Shown: positions 33,390 to 41,508 of the stretch, one piece after another | How positions within the stretch are numbered: position 1 is the stretch's first letter | Layout of the letters: each line of letters begins with the position of its first letter | Virus record (IMG/VR): IMGVR_UViG_3300050120_000210 | Span: 1-64,000 of that record | Direction: 5' to 3' (one strand) | Length of the DNA stretch: 64,000 nt | DNA from: a virus | Notes under the pieces: model-generated | What the model was told of the DNA's origin: nothing | What the model saw: only the letters and a program-made list of their open reading frames with translations | The model's database searches: none | Position numbers and translations under genes: made by a program

Positions 33390-33833
33390 TCACGCTGCGC
33401 TGTAGACGCCGTCCGAGATGTTCTTATCGACGACCTTCTGCGCGAGGCGCGACAGCCAGATGTCCATGGCTTCGGCGACTTGAGGCCGGTATTTTTCCAT
33501 GTAGTGCTGGACGACTTCTTGGTCAGAGGCGCCCGCGAAACCGTTCTTCACGCAGACACCCTTCATCACGTCGATGATGACGTTGGCGTTGATCTGATGC
33601 GTGGTGTTCACGCGATCCACGACACCAGCCTTTTCGAAGCTGGCCATGTTGCCAGTGACATCGGCCCAGCCCTTGACGGCGGTGTTGACGCCCTTCGCCG
33701 GGCGGCGGGTCATCTCGATGACGAGGAACGGACGGTTCCGCAGATACCGTTCAGTGCGAGGGATTTGGACCGCGTCGGCGGGTGCATTCGGATCGGCGGC
33801 AACTTTAGATTTCGTGGTCAAAATAATCTCCAA
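33390..33833 (-). CDS. Hypothetical protein
   Basis: 147 residues. The middle (FLVIEMTRRPAKGVNTAVKGW then VTGNMASFEKAGVVDRVNT) suggests a small alpha/beta protein, and the C-terminal half is helical. No family recognised. Downstream of the clamp loader gene. Confidence 0.6.
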   Translation of the reverse strand: MEIILTTKSKVAADPNAPADAVQIPRTERYLRNRPFLVIEMTRRPAKGVNTAVKGWADVTGNMASFEKAGVVDRVNTTHQINANVIIDVMKGVCVKNGFAGASDQEVVQHYMEKYRPQVAEAMDIWLSRLAQKVVDKNISDGVYSAA

Positions 33834-33839
33834 AAATAA

Positions 33840-34025
33840 TCAAGCAGTCAGATTAGGGAAGCCATACGGCCTAGTGAGCCGATCTTCTTTCTCTCTGGCG
33901 AACCTCTTACAAATAGCAGTGATCTCGTCTTTGGCGGTAATTCTTTCGACTCTATAGTCCGTGTATCGAACCGTCACTGAGCCGTCGTCATGGTGGTCAA
34001 TATAGTGCACCGGGACTGGACGCAT
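33840..34025 (-). CDS. Hypothetical small protein
   Basis: 61 residues. The ATG at 34025 lies next to the clamp loader stop. The N-terminal half is a predicted beta hairpin (VTVRYTDYRVERI) and the rest helical and basic. Position matches where T4 encodes gp62 after gp44, but the product is far too short to be gp62. Confidence 0.55.
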   Translation of the reverse strand: MRPVPVHYIDHHDDGSVTVRYTDYRVERITAKDEITAICKRFAREKEDRLTRPYGFPNLTA

Positions 34026-34970
34026 TTACTTGCCCTGTGCAACGTGCGTGAGTTCCACGAGGCAGGCGGCGAGGTTTATCTCGGCGTCGGCGACATGGGC
34101 ATGGTTCACCAAGGCCCGGCGAATCACGAGCAGGGCCTCGTCTTGTTGGTCTTCACCTGCACCCCAGAGATCGAGGTTGCGATAGAAGTAGCGGAAGATG
34201 TCGGGATATTCTTCCAACTGAGCCTGCGAGACGATCAGTTTCCGAGCCTCGGTGAAACGTCGGGCCTTGAACAGCGCCGCCATCTCCAAGAGATAGTCCT
34301 TGCCATCGGTTTGCTCTTCAGCCGAAGGCGGGGCCGCCAGCTTGCCAGCTTGAGTGTGTTGCTGAAGCAGACCGATGCACTTGCGAAGATCGGGATAGGT
34401 GATCGACACATAGCCGAGCAAATCTTCGATCTCGAAGCTCACGTTCTCTCGTGTCAGGATTTCCCCAGCACGCGCCGTATATTCGTCCCGGTCGAGAGCC
34501 GAGAACTTCATTTCCTGCACGCGCGAATGGATCGCCGGAGCGATGCGGTTCGGGTGGTTGCAAGTCAGGATGAAGCGGCAGCTTGCCTCGAATTTCTCCA
34601 TCTCACCACGCAGGAAGCGTTGCGAAAGGGGGCTGAGACTGTCGGCTTCGTCGAGAAGGACGTATTTGAAACCTGTGTCGTTCAGCGCATAGGTCGAGGC
34701 GAAATTGACGATCTGGGCTTGGACTTCGTCGATCTTCCGCGCCCGGCTCGCATTGATTTCGAGAATGTCACCCTTCGGGATGCCCAGCATTCGAAGCAGG
34801 AGTTTGGCGAGCGAAGTTTTGCCGGTGCCGGGCTTCCCAGACAGCAAGATGTGCGGAAGGGCGCCATCGGCAACCCACTCCGCAACCTTCTTACGTTGGG
34901 TGTCGTCCTGCCAGACGTATTCGTCCGGGCTGATCGGCCGATAGACTTCGACCCACAACTTCACGCTCAT
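34026..34970 (-). CDS. 44: Sliding clamp loader large subunit, gp44-like
   Basis: 314 residues. AAA+ clamp-loader features: EVYRP near 6, Walker A LLSGKPGTGKTSLAK near 42-56, Walker B YVLLDEADSLS near 105, and sensor 1 ILTCNHPNRI near 135. It loads the gp45 clamp onto primed DNA for replication; the clamp also activates late transcription. Neither gp62 nor gp45 was seen nearby. Confidence 0.9.
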   Translation of the reverse strand: MSVKLWVEVYRPISPDEYVWQDDTQRKKVAEWVADGALPHILLSGKPGTGKTSLAKLLLRMLGIPKGDILEINASRARKIDEVQAQIVNFASTYALNDTGFKYVLLDEADSLSPLSQRFLRGEMEKFEASCRFILTCNHPNRIAPAIHSRVQEMKFSALDRDEYTARAGEILTRENVSFEIEDLLGYVSITYPDLRKCIGLLQQHTQAGKLAAPPSAEEQTDGKDYLLEMAALFKARRFTEARKLIVSQAQLEEYPDIFRYFYRNLDLWGAGEDQQDEALLVIRRALVNHAHVADAEINLAACLVELTHVAQGK

Positions 34971-35014
34971 CAAAATCTCGCAATCGAATATGGTTTACCA
35001 AATATGGTTAAGGC

Positions 35015-35413
35015 TTACCACCGCTTGGGCGCGACGCTAATTTCTTTTTTCGCATCGGGTGCGATTTCCGAGTCCGGCTTCTCGTCACTCACGACCAGAG
35101 CCGCCTCGGGATAGTCGATCCGCCAGACATCGACTTCGCCGTCTGCGAGTTCGATGGTGATGCGATTGGTCCACCGGCCGTGTTCGACCAGCACCCATTC
35201 ACCGACGCTGATGTCCTCGACATCGGCTCCGACAGCCCAAACCTTCGCCCAGCGGGCACGAATGCCACGGTTGGTCATGTTGTCGTCGAGAACAATGAGA
35301 CCACCCTTGGTGACTCGGTCGCCACGGTCGATTTCAGTGACGAAGACCTTGCCCTTATAGGGCTTGAAGGCACTAGCCTTGATACGAGTAGCAGACGTAG
35401 AGTAATTGGACAT
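35015..35413 (-). CDS. GroES-like co-chaperonin, gp31-type
   Basis: 132 residues with GAAGG upstream. The GroES-fold pattern is visible: FKPYKGKVFVTEIDRGDRVTKGGLIVLDDN (strand plus mobile-loop-like segment) followed by AKVWAVGADVEDISVGEWVLVEHGRW. In T4, gp31 replaces GroES to fold the capsid protein gp23. The same job for the gp23 of this phage is likely. The C-terminal 30 residues are an added charged tail. Confidence 0.75.
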   Translation of the reverse strand: MSNYSTSATRIKASAFKPYKGKVFVTEIDRGDRVTKGGLIVLDDNMTNRGIRARWAKVWAVGADVEDISVGEWVLVEHGRWTNRITIELADGEVDVWRIDYPEAALVVSDEKPDSEIAPDAKKEISVAPKRW

Positions 35414-35467
35414 GAAATACCTTCAGAAACAATATACTCAAAATACTGTCTGAGGCTGTCAGAAGTC

Positions 35468-35500
35468 AAAATGAAAAAGGCTGACCCGAAGGCCAGCCTT
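35468..35500 (-). terminator. Rho-independent terminator
   Basis: On the minus strand AAGGCTG...CAGCCTT with an 10-base loop is followed by TTTTTCATTTT. It ends the transcript of the 35526 gene. Confidence 0.85.
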
Positions 35501-35525
35501 AAACTTGTTTCTCTCGTGAGAAATC

Positions 35526-35888
35526 TTACTTCTTGGGGAACATCGCGGCTGCGGCGGCGGCGGCAGCTTCTTGAGCCGTCTCCACTTTCGCGGCCTTCTT
35601 CGTGGCGGCATCAGCTTCAGCGGCGATGACAGCAGTCTTGACATCGTCTTCGCCAGCTTTGGCGGCGCCGAAGTCCTTCATAGCTTCCATCAACGCTTCT
35701 GCGGCGTTGTGATCCTTCGTGAAGACCATGATCGCGCCTGCGAGGGCGCCACCGACCGAAACGATCAGCGCGGCTTGATTGGGGTCGAGAGACATGCCCG
35801 TAGAGGCGAGCAAGGTGACGGCACCCACCCAAGTGGAACGCTCAGCGAGACGGGCGAGAACCCAATCTAGAATAACAGAGAAGTCCAT
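35526..35888 (-). CDS. Small membrane protein, holin candidate
   Basis: 120 residues. An N-terminal amphipathic part and one or two hydrophobic segments (TWVGAVTLLASTGMSL and AALIVSVGGALAGAIMVF) are followed by a charged, Ala/Lys-rich cytoplasmic-like tail. Size and layout fit a holin that opens the inner membrane at lysis. No endolysin is seen nearby, so the call is tentative. Confidence 0.5.
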   Translation of the reverse strand: MDFSVILDWVLARLAERSTWVGAVTLLASTGMSLDPNQAALIVSVGGALAGAIMVFTKDHNAAEALMEAMKDFGAAKAGEDDVKTAVIAAEADAATKKAAKVETAQEAAAAAAAAMFPKK

Positions 35889-35900
35889 TGTGTGTTGTCC

Positions 35901-36251
35901 TTAGTTGTCCCGATCCTCGATTTTTCTTTTCCGGGGCGGGGTCGGGGCCGCTTCGGACTGTTTGGCCTCCGGGGCAGCGTCAAGCTTCGGGAGATGCTTC
36001 GCCGCTGCTTCCGCAGGGCTAACAAACACTTCACTCGAAATGTCTCGTAGGGCGACTTGCTTCACAGCCTTGGGGTTCGAAGCATAGTATTCCTGTGCAA
36101 CTTGCTCGCGACGCTTAACGATTTCGCCACGGGCGCCAAGAATGTCTCCGCGCGCGTTCATCGAAGCGTTTCCAAGCGCAATTGCTTTTTCATTCTTCGA
36201 GATCAACTGGCTCATGTCGAGCGTGTGACCGCGCATTGTTCTAACCTTCAT
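35901..36251 (-). CDS. Hypothetical late protein
   Basis: 116 residues from the ATG at 36251, with GGAG 8 bases before it. A GTG three codons earlier is possible. Helical N-terminal half, then a Pro/Ala/Lys-rich tail (APEAKQSEAAPTPPRKRK). A late box GATAAATA lies about 30 bases upstream, suggesting a virion or assembly role. Family unknown. Confidence 0.6.
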   Translation of the reverse strand: MKVRTMRGHTLDMSQLISKNEKAIALGNASMNARGDILGARGEIVKRREQVAQEYYASNPKAVKQVALRDISSEVFVSPAEAAAKHLPKLDAAPEAKQSEAAPTPPRKRKIEDRDN

Positions 36252-36282
36252 GTAATTCACTCCAATGACATGTGTATGCTGT

Positions 36283-36290
36283 TATTTATC
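36283..36290 (-). promoter_or_regulatory. Late promoter box GATAAATA
   Basis: On the minus strand CCAAGATAAATAACAG precedes the gene starting at 36251 and sits 19 bases from a divergent early promoter. Confidence 0.6.
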
Positions 36291-36308
36291 TTGGCTCCCG
36301 GCATTTCG

Positions 36309-36336
36309 TTGACGAGATCGGAAAAATTGGCTAGAG
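36309..36336 (+). promoter_or_regulatory. Early-type promoter
   Basis: TTGACG at 36309-36314 in ATTTCGTTGACGAGAT, a 16-bp spacer, then CTAGAG (36331-36336). Drives two small accessory genes embedded in the late minus-strand region. Confidence 0.6.
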
Positions 36337-36342
36337 GGCGTC

Positions 36343-36627
36343 ATGGTTGCGAGTCTCGAAGACAATCGGCGGAAGACCCTGTCGGCGCTCGCCCGGACCT
36401 TGGGAAGACGCCCGTTTTCTGTCATCATTCCGATACTGCCCACCGTCGAGCTTCGTTACGCGAAGGAGCAAGAATGCGAACAGTTCATTGCTGATTCGTG
36501 CAAGCACGGGCTCTGGGCGTTCACGCTGTGGGATTCCGATGAGGATCGGATCAACCAGACCATCAGGATCACTTACTATTTCGAAGATGAACGCGACGCG
36601 ATCCACTTCAAGATGCGGTTTTCATGA
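36343..36627 (+). CDS. Accessory protein, FExxxxALHFKLRW family
   Basis: 94 residues, ATG at 36343 after AGAGGG. The N-terminus is basic (LEDNRRKTLSALARTLGRR). It ends in YYFEDERDAIHFKMRFS, the family signature. A paralogue follows directly, coupled by ATGA. The repeated presence of this family near early promoters suggests small early effectors. Confidence 0.65.
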   Translation: MVASLEDNRRKTLSALARTLGRRPFSVIIPILPTVELRYAKEQECEQFIADSCKHGLWAFTLWDSDEDRINQTIRITYYFEDERDAIHFKMRFS

Positions 36628-36851
36628 GTTGGCTAGTGAAACGCGAGGGGCAGCGAGTTCGCCCCGTAGATTTCAACAACGTGCCGCACACGCTCGTCGA
36701 AATCAGCCACGGCCGCAGTATGGATGCCGAAAACCAGTGGCTAGCTGAAAACACCACTAAAATGTGGGCGAGGACGCGCTTCGAGCATCATGTGATCTAC
36801 ATGTTCGAGAACGACACAGAGGCCCTGCATTTCAAGATGCGGTTCGGTTAA
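36624..36851 (+). CDS. Accessory protein, FExxxxALHFKLRW family
   Basis: 75 residues, start overlapping the previous stop. It ends in IYMFENDTEALHFKMRFG, almost the same as its neighbour's end. The two genes are an obvious tandem pair. Its 3' end overlaps a convergent third member (36848-37174) by 4 bases. Confidence 0.65.
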   Translation: MSWLVKREGQRVRPVDFNNVPHTLVEISHGRSMDAENQWLAENTTKMWARTRFEHHVIYMFENDTEALHFKMRFG

Positions 36852-37174
36852 GGGAACGCCATCTTCAGCATGTAGAGAGCGTGTTCATCAATGATGCAGT
36901 GATGGGAAACGCAAAGAGAGAAGAAATCTTGGTCGCGCTTGTCGTTTACCCAATAAGGCAGCCTGACGCCCATACGTCGAACTTGAAAGAACAATTCCCC
37001 GTCAAATACGTCTTTGCCAACCCCAAATCGGTCGGGGATTACACTTGTGCGTCGTCCTCGGTGAGGTTTTGTCCACGCGACAGCGAGGGCCAATTTCGCA
37101 TTACGCGATTTGGATTCGTAAATCTCTGACAGTTCGCCGATGAGGAACTGTCCGTCGTTGAATACGTCAATCAT
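36848..37174 (-). CDS. Accessory protein, FExxxxALHFKLRW family (minus strand)
   Basis: 108 residues, coupled by ATGA to the DnaE-like gene upstream. The end HCIIDEHALYMLKMAFP fits the family pattern with an acid, ALxxxK and an aromatic close. It faces its two plus-strand relatives tail to tail. Function unknown. Confidence 0.6.
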   Translation of the reverse strand: MIDVFNDGQFLIGELSEIYESKSRNAKLALAVAWTKPHRGRRTSVIPDRFGVGKDVFDGELFFQVRRMGVRLPYWVNDKRDQDFFSLCVSHHCIIDEHALYMLKMAFP

Positions 37175-37698
37175 TTCAGGAAATCGTGCACGTCCAAGCC
37201 GTAACGGATTGGATCGATTTTATGGACGCCGATCAGGAAAAGCACGTAGCTCGCGACGCTTGATCCCCGACCAACTCCCCAGACGATCTTGTTCGCTCGG
37301 AAATGATCCACGAGGAACATCATCAGTTGGAGAAGCGGCACAAGGCCGCGTTCCTCGAACAAGTTCATCTCGACATTCACTCGATCACGGCAAACGTCGT
37401 CCTTGCACATTTCTTCCAAGAGGAAACGGCGAACGTCGATGCGTTGAATGTCATCCGAGATGAACCACGTCGCGGCCCGATGCGCGTGTTCTTCTTCGGG
37501 AGTGCGTTCCATAGGACCGGGCGACTGGACAAGATATTCCGTCTTGTCGAACTCGCTGCACCACCGATTATACTCGTCAACCAGCGGGCCGCCTTCGATG
37601 AGCAGTGTCGAAATGTCGATGCCTTTCAGCACCAAATCGGAGACAATGTCCGGCTGCACGACGGTGCGGCCCCAAGCGTCAACGGTCCTAGCGATCAT
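37171..37698 (-). CDS. DNA polymerase III alpha (DnaE)-like fragment
   Basis: 175 residues. The C-terminal 45 residues, FRANKIVWGVGRGSSVASYVLFLIGVHKIDPIRYGLDVHDFL in pieces, match the start of the palm of bacterial DnaE, where the GxGRGS loop binds the incoming nucleotide and IDPxxYxLxFERFL follows. The catalytic aspartates of DnaE lie further downstream and are absent, so it cannot polymerise by itself. It may be a regulatory decoy or part of a split protein. The stop is coupled to the next gene. Confidence 0.7.
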   Translation of the reverse strand: MIARTVDAWGRTVVQPDIVSDLVLKGIDISTLLIEGGPLVDEYNRWCSEFDKTEYLVQSPGPMERTPEEEHAHRAATWFISDDIQRIDVRRFLLEEMCKDDVCRDRVNVEMNLFEERGLVPLLQLMMFLVDHFRANKIVWGVGRGSSVASYVLFLIGVHKIDPIRYGLDVHDFLK

Positions 37699-37713
37699 GG
37701 GTGGTTTCCGAGA

Positions 37714-38427
37714 TTAGTCGTCTTCACCCTTACTCTTACCACCATCAATGACCGTTGGCCTAAATTCTGGTCGAACAATTTTGCCGCTGGTCTCAGTCGT
37801 CTTCTTTGGCTTGTCCAAGAAGTCGAAATTGAACGCCCATGCAGGTTTCACCGTCAGGTCCGCGTCCTCCGGCGGCAGCACGTCGAGCGTGGAGCCGTCA
37901 TCGCGATCCCACCACGGCTTGTCGAAATAGGTCCGTTCACCAACCCAGTCGGCGATCCTCGGTAGAACGGCGCTGGAATCACCCACGAAGGTGAACTGAA
38001 GTCCAAGCGAATTGTCGGACTTCACCTTCACGGGGCCGAAAGCCATGGCGGCGCCAGCGAGCGCCTGAAGTTTTGCTTGGAAAATGGCAGCCAAGTGCTG
38101 GTCGTCCGGCTCTTCCGGCGTCACCACGAGGACATTACCCACACGGGTGTGACCCACTTCTTCGTCGATGAACATCTGAATGGCAGCGGAGTTCTCATGA
38201 GAGAACACGATGCTCTTGCTGATGACGTTGTCCAACCACCAGCGCATCTTGTTGAAGGCTCGCTCGATGTGGTTTTCTTCGGCGGTGTCCATCGGAATGA
38301 ACTCCATCTCGAACTTGAGCGTGCTTGGCACGAGGATGTTTTCGATTACTCGAACAATTTTGATCTCAAAGACAAAGTGGGTGTAGATTTCGGGGGAGAA
38401 ATCGTCGTCATCATCGTCTTCCATCAC
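37714..38427 (-). CDS. Hypothetical late protein
   Basis: 237 residues with an acidic start (MMEDDDDDDFSPE) and a basic Lys-rich end. The body is alpha/beta with a FSHENSAAIQMFIDEEVGHTRVGN segment. It overlaps the upstream gene by 4 bases. No family recognised; co-transcription from the late box at 38892 suggests a structural or assembly role. Confidence 0.6.
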   Translation of the reverse strand: MMEDDDDDDFSPEIYTHFVFEIKIVRVIENILVPSTLKFEMEFIPMDTAEENHIERAFNKMRWWLDNVISKSIVFSHENSAAIQMFIDEEVGHTRVGNVLVVTPEEPDDQHLAAIFQAKLQALAGAAMAFGPVKVKSDNSLGLQFTFVGDSSAVLPRIADWVGERTYFDKPWWDRDDGSTLDVLPPEDADLTVKPAWAFNFDFLDKPKKTTETSGKIVRPEFRPTVIDGGKSKGEDD

Positions 38428-38837
38428 TTGTCCTTATCGTCTTCATCCGGCCTGTCGTGCTGCGGGAAGTGCGGTTGCTGTTGTGGGGGAGTTGAGGTTT
38501 TGGTGAGCGTAAGGCGCTCGCGGCCGATCTTCCGACGATTGACCATGCGCTCGTCTTTTTCGTCATCGACTTTCTTGCGACGATGTTCCTGTGCGAGATC
38601 GGGTTCGGTTTCGATGATCTCGGGGAACATCTTCTGGCGCTCTTGGAACATCATTTTCAGCACACGATCTCGGCGTTCGGCTTCGATAGCTCCGATCATC
38701 GCGTAGAGTTGGCCCGACATATCGCCAGACATGCTGAAACGAGCGGCCCAACCAAGGCGCCTCGAAAGCTCTCCTTGGCGGTTGAGCAACTCATCGTCGC
38801 TCATCGCAGACGGGTTGAAACCGGGAATATCGAACAT
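38424..38837 (-). CDS. Hypothetical charged late protein
   Basis: 137 residues from the ATG at 38837; a TTG 5 codons upstream is possible. A helical N-terminal domain (ELLNRQGELSRRLGWAARF) is followed by a highly charged helix and a Gln/Pro/Asp-rich tail. It may interact with virion or packaging proteins. Family unknown. Confidence 0.6.
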   Translation of the reverse strand: MFDIPGFNPSAMSDDELLNRQGELSRRLGWAARFSMSGDMSGQLYAMIGAIEAERRDRVLKMMFQERQKMFPEIIETEPDLAQEHRRKKVDDEKDERMVNRRKIGRERLTLTKTSTPPQQQPHFPQHDRPDEDDKDK

Positions 38838-38891
38838 GCTTGTGTATACCAACTTCAGACCGAGGAACCAATATTCCTACGAGCGTCTAAG

Positions 38892-38899
38892 TATTTATG
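38892..38899 (-). promoter_or_regulatory. Late promoter box CATAAATA
   Basis: On the minus strand CCTCACATAAATACTTAG lies about 55 bases before the ATG at 38837. Confidence 0.6.
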
Positions 38900-38908
38900 T
38901 GAGGCGTT

Positions 38909-39139
38909 TTAGGACTTTGGGCGTTTCGGTAGAGGTTTCACGAAAGCTGGATTGGTCACGCGGTAGTGAGTTCCACAGCAAGAGCAGTAGAAATCGAAGT
39001 ATCGAAAAATCATTCCAGTCATGTGAATGTCAGACACATTGCCGCATTCGCAGCTAAACCGCATTGGCCCCAAGGCCATATTGGTCTGTTGTGTTGGAAC
39101 TGCTTTTGGCTTGCGGCCGGGAAAGTCGATGATCTCCAT
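38909..39139 (-). CDS. Small zinc-ribbon protein
   Basis: 76 residues from the ATG at 39139; a GTG at 39166 is also in frame. Two Cys pairs, FSCECG near 26-31 and FYCSCCG near 48-54, form a likely zinc ribbon. The tail is basic (KPLPKRPKS). Such small zinc proteins often bind nucleic acids or RNA polymerase. Preceded by a CTAAATA box. Confidence 0.55.
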   Translation of the reverse strand: MEIIDFPGRKPKAVPTQQTNMALGPMRFSCECGNVSDIHMTGMIFRYFDFYCSCCGTHYRVTNPAFVKPLPKRPKS

Positions 39140-39184
39140 AACGCATACGCTTAGTGGTTTACCCACATCTCACTATTGTGAAAA

Positions 39185-39191
39185 TATTTAG
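39185..39191 (-). promoter_or_regulatory. Late promoter box CTAAATA
   Basis: On the minus strand GATCTAAATATTTTC lies 18-45 bases before the possible starts of the zinc-ribbon gene. Confidence 0.55.
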
Positions 39192-39225
39192 ATCGCGACG
39201 GAGAGGAGATAAGTGCCACGAGAGA

Positions 39226-40368
39226 TCAATTCGTCTTGGTTAAAGATGCAGTAAAATCACTGACATAGGCGTTACTGTCGGTGTTATTGAAGACAGTGAT
39301 GTGGTGACCAACCGTCACGCCGGACGTTCCGTAGCCTCCGAAGACAAAAAACACGGTGTCTCCGTTGTTCACGGTAACTGTCGTGGAGGTGTTCCCCGTG
39401 AGCATCGCCCCGGCCACAGAGCCATTCACATAGACTTGGAACTGCTCTCCGGTGTCCATGGCGGTGCCGGAGGTGATAAGCAAGGTGATCGGCTGGTTCA
39501 CACCGTTGACGGTCTGTGTGGTGCTCGTAGCGGCAATCGACGTGCCGGGCAGCGTGGTATCGTCCGTGGGTCCACTGGCGCCGAAACTGCTCCAAGCCAT
39601 TGGACCCAATGTCACATCCGGCGTGATCGCAGAGAATTGTCCGCCGAAGAAGTCTGAGAAGTTGATTGTTCCAGAGGTTGGGATACGAGAGTTCGTCGGC
39701 GTATCCGCGACGTAGCTGCCACCGCGATAGTAATTTTTCAACTTGATGGGCGTCGGGCCACCGAACTCAGTCTGAAGGTCTTTGAGGTGGATTTCGGCGA
39801 AAAACTTGAAGCTGACAAGTTTGAAACTAGCGTCTGAGTTGTCAGCGGACGGATTAGAACCACCCGTGCCGAGCCCAACATCAAGTTGGCGGCGATTGAA
39901 GCGACAGCGCACCCGAACGTTCAAGGCGCTGGGGGCGACCCAATAAGGACGCAGGGTATAAGCAGTTCCGGGGTTCCAAGTGCTGGTGTCGTAGGATGAT
40001 AGATTTCCCGAACTGCTCTGGAAACCGGGGCCGGAAGTTGATCCAGTCATGCTGATCGCCGATCCGGCGGTGACGTTGATGAAGCCCGGCTTGACGAACG
40101 AATCGGCACCGGAGTCGAGCTTGATGACCACCAGTTCGAGAGTGTATCGGCGGCCTGCCGTGGTCGTCAGGAGTTGTTTGTAGCTGACGGTGGGAGAATA
40201 GGTCGCGTTGCTCTGATAACTGCCGCCAGAGAACGCACCCTCGGCGCCGTTGGTATAGTCATGCGGTGTGCCCGTGTTTGCTTCACCGGTTGCGTCCAAT
40301 GGAATTGGACCAGTCCATGAAGGAGCATCCATTGTGCCCGGAAAAAACGGCGGGAGCGTAGTAGTCAT
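39226..40368 (-). CDS. Tail fibre or virion surface protein
   Basis: 380 residues, rich in Thr, Ser, Gly and Asn, with beta-strand periodicity. NSRIPTSGTINFSDFFGG near 225 is a motif widely found in phage tail fibre and adhesin-like proteins. Start PPFFPGTMDAPSWTGPIP is also typical of short tail-surface proteins. It likely contacts the host surface. Its late box is 5 bases before the ATG. Confidence 0.65.
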   Translation of the reverse strand: MTTTLPPFFPGTMDAPSWTGPIPLDATGEANTGTPHDYTNGAEGAFSGGSYQSNATYSPTVSYKQLLTTTAGRRYTLELVVIKLDSGADSFVKPGFINVTAGSAISMTGSTSGPGFQSSSGNLSSYDTSTWNPGTAYTLRPYWVAPSALNVRVRCRFNRRQLDVGLGTGGSNPSADNSDASFKLVSFKFFAEIHLKDLQTEFGGPTPIKLKNYYRGGSYVADTPTNSRIPTSGTINFSDFFGGQFSAITPDVTLGPMAWSSFGASGPTDDTTLPGTSIAATSTTQTVNGVNQPITLLITSGTAMDTGEQFQVYVNGSVAGAMLTGNTSTTVTVNNGDTVFFVFGGYGTSGVTVGHHITVFNNTDSNAYVSDFTASLTKTN

Positions 40369-40373
40369 GCCAA

Positions 40374-40381
40374 TATTTATG
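40374..40381 (-). promoter_or_regulatory. Late promoter box CATAAATA
   Basis: On the minus strand CGTCATAAATATTGGC ends 5 bases before the ATG at 40368, predicting a leaderless transcript. Confidence 0.65.
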
Positions 40382-40392
40382 ACGGCTTTTCG

Positions 40393-40421
40393 TTGACCAA
40401 AGTGAGGTCTGGTTCTATTCT
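40393..40421 (+). promoter_or_regulatory. Early-type promoter
   Basis: TTGACC at 40393-40398 in CTTTTCGTTGACCAAA, a 17-bp spacer, then TATTCT (40416-40421). It drives the HNH-ligase operon. Confidence 0.7.
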
Positions 40422-40455
40422 ATAAATCGACCACAGCCTTGAATGGAGAAGGGCG

Positions 40456-41508
40456 ATGCAAGTTCGATCTGCCGACCGCCAAGTCCTTCTCACGAGGGAC
40501 GTATTTCGCGAAGGCGTGTTCGCCCGCGATGGCCACAAATGCGTGTTCTGCGACAAACCGGCCGTAGACGCCCATCACATCCTCGAACGACGCCTATTCG
40601 TCTCGCCCGGCGAGCAAGGCGGCTACTTCATGAACAACGGTGCGTCGGTGTGTGGCGAGCATCACATGGCCTGTGAGATGACCACCATCTCCGTAGAGGA
40701 CGTGCGAATCGCCTGCGGGATCACCAAGCCCGTGATCCCTGCCCATCTCTATTCGGACCATGTTTACGATAAATGGGGCAACGTCGTACTGCCCGATGGC
40801 CGCCGCCTGAAGGGCGAACTGTTCAACGACGCCAGCGTTCAAAAGGTGTTGGGCATGGGCGGCGTGCTCGATCTCTTCACGCATTGGGTGAAATACCCCC
40901 GGACCCATCATCTGCCTTGGTCGGAAGGTCTGACCGAAGATGACCGGATGCTCGACACGCTCGATCACTATCGCGGCAAGCGCGTGATTGTGACTGAGAA
41001 GATGGATGGTGAAAACACCACCATGTATCAGGACTACATCCACGCCCGCAGCTTGGATGGTCGAAATCATTCCTCGCGCAACTGGGTCAAGAACTATTGG
41101 GGCCAGATTTGCGGTGACATTCCCGTGGACTGGCGGCTGTGCGGCGAGAACCTCTTCGCCAAGCATTCGATCACCTACGATGCCCTGCCGACGTATTTCA
41201 TGGGTTTCTCGATGTGGAATGACCGCAACGAGTGCCTGTCGTGGGACGAAACCATCGAATGGTTCACCCTGCTCGGTGTCACGCCGGTGCCAGTGCTGTT
41301 CGACGGCATCTTCGACGAGGCAAAAATCAAGGCGTTGTTCAACGTCAAGGATTGGGAACATCGCGAGGGCTATGTCCTGCGGATCGCCGATGGGTTTACC
41401 TATGGCGAGTTCCGCACTTCGGTATCGAAGTTCGTTCGGAAAAATCATGTCCAAACTGTGAAGCATTGGATGCACGGCAAGCCTGTTGAACAGAATGGGC
41501 TAGCCTGA
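40456..41508 (+). CDS. HNH nuclease fused to RNA ligase
   Basis: 350 residues, ATG after GGAGAAGGGCG. Residues 10-80 form an HNH domain: RDGHKCVFCDKPAVDAHHIL, then NNGASVCGEHH. Residues 130-345 form a ligase of the RNA ligase nucleotidyltransferase family: motif I KMDGEN near 181, a CGENLFAKHSITY block (motif III-like) near 235, EGYVLRIADG (motif IV-like) near 302, and a KFVRK motif V-like near 320. One chain can thus cut and seal nucleic acid. It is coupled to a DEDDh exonuclease. Confidence 0.85.
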   Translation: MQVRSADRQVLLTRDVFREGVFARDGHKCVFCDKPAVDAHHILERRLFVSPGEQGGYFMNNGASVCGEHHMACEMTTISVEDVRIACGITKPVIPAHLYSDHVYDKWGNVVLPDGRRLKGELFNDASVQKVLGMGGVLDLFTHWVKYPRTHHLPWSEGLTEDDRMLDTLDHYRGKRVIVTEKMDGENTTMYQDYIHARSLDGRNHSSRNWVKNYWGQICGDIPVDWRLCGENLFAKHSITYDALPTYFMGFSMWNDRNECLSWDETIEWFTLLGVTPVPVLFDGIFDEAKIKALFNVKDWEHREGYVLRIADGFTYGEFRTSVSKFVRKNHVQTVKHWMHGKPVEQNGLA

